DNA of 64,000 bases, from NCBI RefSeq assembly GCF_047948215.1, contig NC_134464.1:6334001-6398000 (forward strand). The letters run 5' to 3'. Positions 57,201 through 64,000 of this stretch are shown one piece after another (position 1 is the stretch's first letter; the number at the start of each line of letters is the position of its first letter). The position numbers were made by a program, and so were the translations under genes. Origin of the DNA: Lycorma delicatula (lineage: Eukaryota; Arthropoda; Insecta; Hemiptera; Fulgoridae). The notes under the pieces were generated by a model. The model made no database searches and was not told the origin of the DNA. It saw nothing but the letters and a program-made list of their open reading frames with translations.

Positions 57201-60200
57201 TTTTGCCACATAATGCCATCCAAGTTCTCCATTTCTTCACAAAGACTCAAAAAAAATAATTTTATTTAACAAAAAATGATTATCCTCGACCCGTGTACCA
57301 TTATTTATAATCTATTAAATTAATACATATTATTATAATCCCAGAAAAATTAAGAATTTTGTGAAATTATGAAAAAGTAAAATACAGGTGAGCTAAAAGA
57401 AAGGATCCAGAATATCTTCAAATTCATTTATGTTTGATCTTACTGTTTGATCCCTGAAAGAACTTCCTCGATAAAATAAAGGAGTGAATCATCGAAGTTA
57501 ATCTTATGTGGTGTTTAACATGTACATTTGTTACGGTTCATATATGTAAAAAAAATTGTGCTAAATTGAGAACCTTGTACTTTTTTCCTGAACTTCTTGG
57601 TTATGCATATGTTAGAAATCTGAGAAGCGGTCTGTCATTTTAAATGTATGCAACCCTTACTGTCGACTGTTAATTAGTACTAAACTGTGTTTTAGGTAGA
57701 AAAGCAGAGAAAAAGAAAGCAAAGAAACATTTGCAAGAACAGGGAGATGGACATAAAAATCCTAAGGCATTTACATTTAACTCTGCTGTTAGAGCAGAAA
57801 GAACATTCAGAAGGTAACATGAAATACTTTTTATTAATTTCAGTATCCTAAGACCATTTTTTTCTGTGTATGTAACATTTTGTGTATACCTTCTAACATT
57901 AGTGTAACATTTTTAAAAGTGATATTTTTACCTTTTATACTTTTACAGCCTAAATGGTGGTTCAAATTCCTGATCGTTGTTGCTGGAAGTTATTTCTTTA
58001 TTTTTTCTTTTTCGGTCACAGTTTAATACAGTCTTTGGGTCACCTTTTTATTTCATTATTTATTAATTTCAAGCTGTGTAATTAAATTTTAATTTTGACA
58101 CAAAGATTTTTTATCGCTACATTATGGCACTGCATAGAAATAATACATTAAAAAATTAAAAAAGGAAGAGATATATGTGTTAGATAATATGTTATCTAAT
58201 TTTTTTAAATTATTAGCTCTATGATTGTTTTTTTTGTGACACGTTTGTCTATTTTTTAAACTGATTACATCTCAGCACTTGATTGATATGCTTGAGCGTT
58301 AAAACGTTGTACTTAAATTTATATTAATACTTATAAATTTTTTTTATTTTATTTATTTTACTGTAATGAAGTTTGTAACAAGTTATTTAAAATATTACAA
58401 AAAAACTTTCCATGTTATTTGTGAATTCTGTTTGGTCTATTAATATGGCTTTTTTTATACTGAAAGATTTAAATTTAACATAGGAGGATGGATACATCGC
58501 CAATTATGTGCAATGTATTTGCATTTGTGTGTTTGTTGGCATCACTGTAGTTTTTTCATGCAGATGGTTTGTGTTGTTTTTGACTTAACATCTCTATATA
58601 GATAAGTTGATAAGTCAGTTCTATTGTTATAACTGCAATGTTAACCGTGGCCACTCTTCTTTCCGTGCACCAAAGAAGAGCAATGTTCAGTAATCTGTTT
58701 TAATGGCCTGAAAATGTACTGGGGGCTGAAATTTATTGAATACTATTACAGGAACACTGTTTTAACACAACAGAGTATCTATGAGCGGTTTGAAAAATTA
58801 AAAAATAGTCGCATAAGTGCTACGCACGAAAAAAGAACCAGATGCCTGTCTACAGTTGCAACTGATGACAACATTAATGCATAAATGTCATGTTTCTGAA
58901 AGATAGACAAGTGACTATGTATAAAATAAAATAAGGCCAGTAATTTAAAAAAAATAATAATAAGAGCTAATAGTTTAAAAAAATTAGATAACATATTATA
59001 TCTCTTCCTTTTTTAATTATTATTTCTATGCAGTGCCATAATGTAGTGATAAAAAAGCTTTGTGTCGAAATTAAAATTTAATTACATAGCTTGAAATTAA
59101 TAAATAATTTAAAAAATAATGAAATAAAAATGTGACCCAAAGACTGTATTAAACTGTGTGACCGATAAAGAAAGAAATAACTTCCAGCAACAATGATTAG
59201 GAATTATAGGTAAGTGGTTCACAAGTAAGTCATGTTTCTCCCATAAATAAGTCTACTGTAAATAGGAAAATTGATTTTAGCAGATTTTTGAGACTTGTAA
59301 TACCTACTACTTGAACATTATTAGAAAAGGGGCTCAATAACTTATTGTGAAATGCTTTGGGAAAAGCTGAAGTCTACAATTTGAAGCAGATGCCAATGAA
59401 AACTGTAGAAAGTATTGCATTGTGACATGAAAATGCCAGTTGGCATACTGCTGCCCACATAGTTATAATTATCTAGAAATCAAGTTCGAGATATTGGCTC
59501 ACTCTCCTCTGTATAGCCTTGGTCTCACTTGTTCAGGTATATCATTTCTTTGGTCCACTCAAAAAGACAGTAAGAGGCCGATGATACACATTCATTGAAC
59601 AACTGAAAGAAGTTGTGCATATGTGACTTGTTACTCGACCAAAAACATTTTTCCAGAGGTTTGTGCAACAATTAAAAAGGTTTGTTGAAAAGCAAGGAGA
59701 ATTTGTCGACAAATGATATAATTTTTTTTTTTATTTGAATAAGAACGTTATTCTGTAATGAAGTTTAGAGTATTGCGGGTAATTATTGATTTGCCCTTGT
59801 GAATTATTCTATTCAATTCTAGTTGTATTATTTTTTTTATTGCTGTTTTGATTTCAGATTTTCAATAAAATTTCTTCACAATAGTTTCAAGAAGCAGAAA
59901 AGATAAAAAAAGTAGGAATAAGAAGATATTCATAAAATTATTTTAACCACTAATTCTGGATGTTTGAAAAGCATCATTATTCATAGTCAAAAAATAAAAG
60001 AACTAAAAATCAGTTAAATTATGATTTTATTTATTCTTGTGGTGCAATCTTAAGTTTATTGTTTGCTTTTTTGTATAGGGGTCAAGATATACAGTCTAAA
60101 AAGCATCGTATACCAGTTATTGATCGAACACCTGTTGAGCCACCACCTATTTTGGTTGCAGTTGTTGGACCTCCTAAAGTTGGAAAATCATTACTGATAC

Positions 60201-63200
60201 AATGTTTAATTAAGAATTTTACAAAGCAACCTCTCTTGTCTATTAAGGGACCAGTCACTGTTGTATCAGGTATACCAGATATATTTCAATGGCTGTGTAT
60301 GTGTTTGATTCAAGTTTTTTATGATTGTGTGATTGAAATTGAGAATAATTAAATTATTATTCAATCAGATATTACAATATTTTAACGTAAAAATGTTCAA
60401 TCGTGTGTGTAATGATTACTACATTAGTTCATTTTCATTGTTTTGTTCTACATTACTTGCCCTTAAAAAAAAATCAGATTGTAAGGTATACTGAATTTAT
60501 AGTATGTTGTTTTTATTCATTCAAAATTGAGGCCAAAATTCTAATTATGAGCAAACATTTCTCAATTTTGTGTTCTGTCTAGTTACTCTTATTTATTCAT
60601 TTATTGTTATTGATATATAGTACAATAACTAAATTATTGTAGCAAATCGACAAGAGACATCAGTTAAGCCTGAAAAGTCATCAATTTCCAAGAATAACAT
60701 ACATCCATATTAGCCTTAGAGAAATTGAGGAGCGAGATTGTTTCCTGTTGTCCTTTCAACTGAATGAAATATGATCGTGTCACACCCTTTAAAATCTACA
60801 AGCAACATCTTCATGTCATTCACCACAGGGACTTTGGTGAACAACTTTTTCTCTTTTTTTTAAGCGGTGGAGGAACCCCATTTACGGGTACTTAGACAGC
60901 GTCAGGTTTGCTAACAGGTTCCACAAGATGCTATTAAATGCATATGTGTTCCTGCACACTACTGACTAAACCTCTACTCCTGGCTACCCACCCTTTCTGG
61001 TACAGCTGGTGCGCATTACTTCATGAAGGGGGGACTATGCCCTCACACACATTCAGACACCACAGTCAACAGACACCGATCTCACACACCTACAAGATAC
61101 CTCACATCAGACTAAAATCACACCACACACTCCACAGATCCAGTCGCATAAACACCTCACGGGTAATCAAAACTGCAGCGTACTAGTAAACGGTGTTATA
61201 GAGGAAGAGGATGAAAGGGGAGAAAAAATACTGAGATCTGAATTTAAGAGAGCACTAAAAGATTTGAATGGCAGAAAGGCTTCTGGTATAGATGGGATAC
61301 CTGTAGAATTACTGCGCAGAGCGGCTGAGGAAACTATAGATAGATTATCCAAACTGTTGTGTAATATTTGTGAAAAAGGGGAAGTTCTGTCAGACTTGAA
61401 AAAGAGTGTTATAGCCATAATACCAAAGAAAGCAGGAGCAGATAAATGTGAAGAATACAGAGCAATTAGCTTAACTACTCGTGCATCAAAAATCTTAGCT
61501 AGAATTCTGTATAGAGAATTGAGAGGAAAGTGGAAGAAGTGTTAGAAGACCAGCTTGATTTCAGGAAAAGTATAGGGACAAGGGAATAGATTAGTAGTAG
61601 AAAGAGGATTAAAGAAAAACAAACCGACATACTTTGTATTTAAAGACATCGATAACATAGACTGGGATAAAATGTTCAGCATTTTAAAAAATTTAGGGTT
61701 CTTTAAGTAGAAACATAGAAGAACAATTTCTAACATTTATAGGAACCGAACATAAGAAAGAAGCTTTAATAAAAAAGGAAGTCCGATAAGGATGTTCGTT
61801 ATCCCCATTACTTTTTAATCTTTGCATAGAACTACCAGTTAATGATGTTAAAGAACAATTTAGATCTGGAGTAACAGTGCAAGGTGAAAAGATAAAGTTG
61901 TTAAAATTTGCAGATGATATAGTAATTCTAGTTGAGAATAAAAAAAATTTAGAAGAAACAATGGCTGAAGTCCTAAGCAAGAACTACTGCATGAAAATAA
62001 ACAAGAACAAAACAAAAGTAATGAAATGTAGCAGAAATAATGTAGATGGACCGCTGAATATAAAAATAGGAAGGTAAAAGATGACGGAGGTAGAAGAATT
62101 CTGTTATTTGGGAAGTAGAATAACTGAAGATGAACAAATCAGGAGCGGTATAAAATGCCATATAGCACAGGCAAAACGAACCTTCAGTCAGAAATATAAT
62201 TTTCTTACATCAAAAATTAATTTAAATGTCAGGAAAACATTTTTGAAAGTATATGTTTGGAGCATAGCTTTATATGGAAGTGAAACTTGGATGAGCGGTG
62301 CACCTGAAAAGAAAAGATAAGAATCTTTTGAAATGCAGTGTTATAGGAGAATGTTAAAAATCAGGTGGTTAGATAAAGTGACTGATGAAGAGGTATTGCA
62401 GCAAACTGGAAGAAAGAAGCATTTGGAAAAAATATAGTTAAAAGAAGAGATGACTTATAGGCCACATCTTAAGGCATCCTGGAATATTAGCTTTGATATT
62501 GGAGGGACAAGTAGATGAGAAAAATTGTGCAGGCAGGCAGGCAACATTTGGAATATATAAAACAAATTTTTAGGGATGTAGGATGTAGGGGGTATACCGA
62601 AATGATATGACTAGCACTAGATAGGGAATCTTGGAGAGCTGCATCAAACCGGTCAAAAAAATAGAAATGTAAATAAGTATATAGAAACAAAATAATCTGC
62701 TGTTTTCTGTGAGAAATGTTGGATAATTTATACACTGTCTTTACTAAGTAGGGATATTGATATATTTAAATTTATTTATCGATACGTAACAAAATTGTAA
62801 GATTTATTTATACCGTAAAAAGTCATCTTATATTTCTCTTTAACATAGAAGTTAAATTATTCTTGTTTTTCTAAAGTTATCTTAATTTCTGATATATGTA
62901 TACAAGCTTATTGAGATAGATAAAAGGAATGAAATGGTAGATGAAAAATATTATTTTCTTATTAACCATATTATCTAAATAAACTTCAGAAGTAAATCAT
63001 GCTGTTGTGGGAATAAGCCATTATATTAATTTTTAAAATAATTTTGCCTTTATTTATTTTGTGCTTGATATTATTGTACATTGTTTCTTGTTTTTAGGAA
63101 AGAAGCGTAGAGTTACTTTCATGGAGTGTAATAATGATATTAATAGTATGATTGATCTGGCTAAAGTTTGTGATTTAGTATTATTGTTAATCGATGCATC

Positions 63201-64000
63201 ATTTGGTTTTGAAATGGAAATATTTGAATTTCTTAACATATGCCAGGTAATGAACGATTGTTATTCTTTGTTTTTGCAGTACCACCGTGGTTATCCGGTG
63301 TAATATTGACATATTAATCTTAAATATTCAAAGTTTGTATAGTTTTAAATCTAGTCAGAAAAGCAACCTTGTTTGGTTAGAAAATGTTTATTTAGTATTC
63401 AAAAGTTAATGGGATGTACCCCTTACATAATAAATTTAATATTCATCATACTTGTTAAATTACATGCATTGTTAGGCAGAATGAGATGCTCATAGAATGC
63501 ATATTGTCGGTGACAAAATATGACTCCATAGGTACAATGATGTAACTAAGGCTGTTATGCTGGATCTGCATGTTTTCATCACAGTCAAAAAAGAGTTTGT
63601 CAGCTCAGGTCAAATGACAAAGTTCTGAAGATTTTTGGTTTTAATTACATTTTTTCCAGTATGAATTTTCATTTATATCTGGAGAATTTGGAATTACTTG
63701 CAACCTTGCTTCCTTAGTGCAATTTTTTTAATGAAGATAAATTAAATTTTTGTTAATCATTTTGGATAACTTAGATTTCAGTTAATTGAATTTTAGATAG
63801 ACGGTGGTAATATTCTGTGTGATAGTACTAATTATGATAATGTTATTTTATAATTTTTTAACTTGTTAACTTTTTCTTTATTTTAGGTACACGGAATGCC
63901 TAAAGTTATGGGTGTATTAACTCATTTAGATATTTTGAAACATTCTACAGCTGTTAAAAGAGCTAAGAAAACATTAAAACATAGATTTTGGACTGAAGTT
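48215..64000 (+). CDS. BMS1: BMS1 ribosome biogenesis GTPase, N-terminal 208 codons
   Basis: Exons 48215-48266, 57696-57813, 60079-60269, 63098-63246 and 63887-64000 join in phase; the gene continues past the window. BMS1 is a nucleolar GTPase that works with RCL1 in the small-subunit processome during 40S ribosome assembly. Visible parts: a lysine-rich start (KKKGHRDPHSGRKAEKKKAK), the family segment NPKAFTFNSAVRAERTFRR (about residues 39-57), PVIDRTPVEPPPI, the P-loop GPPKVGKS (87-94), the ECNNDINSMIDLAKVCDLVL segment with LLIDASFGFEME, and THLD (182-185) as the base-specificity motif that replaces NKxD in this family. The sequence is intact and conserved, unlike the surrounding elements. 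The full protein in other animals is over 1000 residues. Confidence 0.95.
48267..50529. other. BMS1 intron 1, left part, nothing recognised
   Basis: About 2.2 kb of AT-rich intron with T-runs. No coding frame, element or RNA gene was supported. Confidence 0.55.
50664..50962 (+). repeat. tRNA-derived SINE copy D with target duplication
   Basis: The best-preserved copy: head CACCGGGTTGGTCTAGTGGT, palindrome CCAAATCAGCTGATTTGG, 3' end GGAGGCTAAACAGGAAAAAG. Flanked by AGCTGAAAAGATGT (50650-50663) and AGCTGAAAAGACGT (50963-50976). The right arm of the surrounding long-TIR element lacks it, so it arrived later. Confidence 0.92.
52253..52284. repeat. Hairpin, 15-bp perfect arms
   Basis: CATTGAGTTCCTGCA pairs with TGCAGGAACTCAATG across a 2-nt loop. 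Confidence 0.92.
52380..52480 (+). repeat. Diverged tRNA-like SINE head
   Basis: ACCCACCAGTTTGGTCTAAT is followed by a B-box-like GGTTCAAATCCTAGTTAAGG at 52450, in the same spacing as the SINE heads at 25157 and 50664, but with a different middle. No SINE 3' end follows. Confidence 0.55.
53317..54545 (+). pseudogene. Cysteine-rich element gene, N-terminal part, broken
   Basis: Possible start ATG at 53317 (MECSIGIHTETVCHKLTYNR); one frameshift near 53445 leads to NMCIFHKTEYLNKYFHINGK, SNPFSCLTKPVKKSLQEISL and PGRALCTKCLNK, a Cys/His pattern like a zinc-binding module. Then LVNKACSALGISPIKVQKL, LNDSFDLNISTEETS, and from 54243 DGKKINIKKRLIICNLKELY and LRPKFCVLAGGSGTHSVCVC with HHQNVKLML. At least four frame changes. 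The pattern recalls an unnamed family that I know as uncharacterised multi-copy proteins of aphids, Hydra and other animals. Position between long inverted repeats suggests a transposase; the catalytic middle part is missing because of the mariner at 54546. Confidence 0.6.
54546..55506 (+). mobile_element. Mariner copy, 5'-truncated, inside the long-TIR element
   Basis: Begins abruptly at KKFKSGDFDMRNEERRRPPK within the mariner N-terminal domain, in frame with the host gene before it. Then FEDSKL.ALLDEDDAQTQ, AVSRRLKAM, the catalytic block spoiled at the usual TGDEKW (read LLCDR.QVTKRGY), FKNPKRKRSWVSPGKPST, YGKKTILCVWWDQKGVIYYE and VNNERYRQQMVDLNQAL; the later HDNAPSHT and YSPDL blocks are frameshifted (APSHTAK near 55139, LAYSPDLALSDF near 55208). 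Ends at WFASKEQQFIRHGIHKL and a TIR-like TTTAGACACCTGG followed by TA (55507). The 5' TIR is lost. Confidence 0.85.
55507..55850 (+). pseudogene. Cysteine-rich element gene, C-terminal part
   Basis: Resumes straight after the mariner: IDLKCKNYVCCKYDGKRWLG then EVIEVKIHENEEEYRIHFFY, GPGTSFKKLLRDNQI, a TGA in place of the usual Trp codon, VQPGNILKILTPSEFFLST and a stop at about 55849. The Y.GkrW.G.V.......e..v.F....G....F.WP..D..wVp...il pattern is the C-terminal module common to this family. Confidence 0.6.
57213..57695. other. Intron sequence before BMS1 exon 2
   Basis: AT-rich; no feature supported. Confidence 0.5.
57696..57813 (+). CDS. BMS1: BMS1 exon 2
   Basis: TTTTAG acceptor, GTAACA donor. 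Encodes GRKAEKKKAKKHLQEQGDGH then KNPKAFTFNSAVRAERTFR. The FTFNSAVRAERTFRR segment is diagnostic for BMS1. Highly basic, probable nucleolar targeting. Confidence 0.95.
57965..58245. repeat. Inverted duplication, left arm
   Basis: About 275 bases matching 58935-59207 in reverse complement, including ATAATATGTTATCTAATTTT and GTTGCTGGAAGTTATTTCTT. Several small indels separate the arms, so it is not recent. Confidence 0.85.
58620..59725 (+). mobile_element. Mariner relic split by an inverted duplication
   Basis: The N-terminal part (58660-58890) reads VICFNGLKMYWGLKFIEYYY, LTQQSIYERFEKLKNSRISA and CLSTVATDDNINA, a mariner helix-turn-helix with the usual sRsGRPSTvaTDDNI end. The C-terminal part (59440-59725) reads WHTAAH, LKKTVRGR, FFQRFVQQLKRFVEKQGEFV. 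The two are separated by the right arm of the inverted duplication and by loss of the middle of the gene. No TIRs recognised. Confidence 0.65.
58935..59207. repeat. Inverted duplication, right arm
   Basis: Reverse complement of 57965-58245. It sits within the mariner relic, between its N- and C-terminal remains. Confidence 0.85.
60079..60269 (+). CDS. BMS1: BMS1 exon 3 (P-loop)
   Basis: Acceptor TATAG, donor GTATAC. Encodes GQDIQSKKHRIPVIDRTPVE, then ILVAVVGPPKVGKSLLIQCL and FTKQPLLSIKGPVTVVS. Contains the GTP-binding P-loop GPPKVGKS and the IKGPVTVVSGKKRR block completed by exon 4. Confidence 0.96.
60270..61186. other. Intron 3, left part with a GC-richer repeat-like segment
   Basis: 60850-61186 stands out by composition (GCGGTGGAGGAACCCCATTT; CACAC-rich tract at 61045-61150) and runs straight into RTE-like copy 4. 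It may be an upstream part of that copy or a separate repeat; copy 3 has no matching sequence that I can see. Confidence 0.4.
61187..62665 (+). mobile_element. RTE/BovB-like non-LTR copy 4
   Basis: Starts in the linker before the RT: EEEDERGEKILRSEFKRALK then DLNGRKASGIDGIPVELLRR, an undeleted version of the junction seen in copies 1 and 3. The frame 61264-61545 carries SVIAIIPKKAGADKCEEYRA and ISLTTRASKILARILYREL. Later LKFADDIVILVENKKN (catalytic FADD, 61907) and NVRKTFLKVYVWSIALYGSE. Several short deletions in the AFIDLEKAFD region and many frameshifts. The 3' end lacks the long A-tail. Confidence 0.83.
62666..63097. other. Intron sequence, nothing recognised
   Basis: AT-rich right part of BMS1 intron 3. 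Confidence 0.5.
63098..63246 (+). CDS. BMS1: BMS1 exon 4
   Basis: TTTTTAG acceptor, GTAATG donor. Encodes GKKRRVTFMECNNDINSMID then LAKVCDLVLLLIDASFGFEM and EIFEFLNICQ. This is the G3-equivalent part of the BMS1 GTPase domain. Confidence 0.96.
63247..63886. other. BMS1 intron 4, nothing recognised
   Basis: About 640 bases, AT-rich, no element supported. Confidence 0.5.
63887..64000 (+). CDS. BMS1: BMS1 exon 5, cut by window end
   Basis: TTTTAG acceptor. Encodes VHGMPKVMGVLTHLDILKHS then KRAKKTLKHRFWTEV. THLD is the family's form of the guanine-specificity motif; the KK.lKhRFWTEv segment follows it in other BMS1 proteins. No donor before the window ends. Confidence 0.95.

Larger units (their letters stand above)
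50530..57212 (+). mobile_element. Long-TIR DNA element with a cysteine-rich gene relic
   Basis: The left arm (50530-52805) and right arm (56495-57212) are inverted copies of about 720 bases once two insertions in the left arm are removed. Matching blocks include AAGCATTCACCTTGTGT at the outer end, TATGTCAGACAGCCTAAGCT in the middle (51134) and TTCATTTTGTTACATAACC at the inner end (52781). Between the arms lies one decayed plus-strand gene (53317-54545, 55507-55850), itself interrupted by a mariner. The left arm holds a SINE (50664-50962) and a Merlin-like relic (51267-52485). Arms of this length with a single gene suggest a cut-and-paste DNA transposon; the superfamily is not clear to me. No target duplication was resolved. 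Confidence 0.75.

Noticed and set aside
1..64000. CRISPR array, prokaryotic defence or operon structure
   Set aside because: No regularly spaced repeats, no dense same-strand ORFs; the split genes and SINEs show eukaryotic nuclear DNA.

Overview
The window looks like nuclear DNA of an arthropod, most likely an insect and perhaps a hemipteran. It is AT-rich, has split genes with GT-AG introns, and is full of decayed transposable elements. No prokaryotic operon, rRNA, CRISPR array or free-standing tRNA gene was seen. Only two host genes can be supported, both on the + strand. All exon joins below were made by eye from splice sites, reading phase and family resemblance.

Host gene 1 (5797-39702) is an SLC17-type (sialin / Na-phosphate cotransporter-like) major facilitator. 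Nine exons join in phase into 456 codons plus a stop; the short exon carrying the start codon was not found. Its introns hold a decayed non-LTR element (6323-8480), an RTE/BovB-like copy (11879-13045), a mariner with a second insert inside it (17531-19225), a piggyBac relic (20340-21160), a Tc1/mariner/IS630-like transposase relic (22570-23838), SINEs, a GC-rich R1-like element lacking its endonuclease (30540-33500) and an internally deleted long-TIR element (34466-36152). Upstream, 1-5200 is an older minus-strand non-LTR element split by an RTE-like copy that is flanked by an 83-bp duplication.

Between the genes (39703-48000) lie a SINE, a nearly complete but deleted RTE-like copy (40650-42776), and a 4.1-kb hAT with an exact 8-bp target duplication and another TIR element inside it.

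Host gene 2 starts at 48215 and runs off the right end. It is BMS1, the GTPase of 40S ribosome assembly; five exons give the first 208 residues. A perfect TATCGATA motif lies about 140 bp before the ATG. Its 9.4-kb first intron holds the most unusual object here: a long-terminal-inverted-repeat element of about 6.7 kb (50530-57212). It carries a decayed cysteine-rich gene whose middle has been replaced by a mariner, and its left arm holds a SINE and a Merlin/ISXO2-like relic. Introns 2 and 3 hold a split mariner with an inverted duplication and a fourth RTE-like copy.

A signal that cuts across element types is a set of perfect short-loop inverted duplications (for example 18054-18085, 32468-32499, 40878-40921, 52253-52284), several of them at places where an older element has gained or lost sequence.
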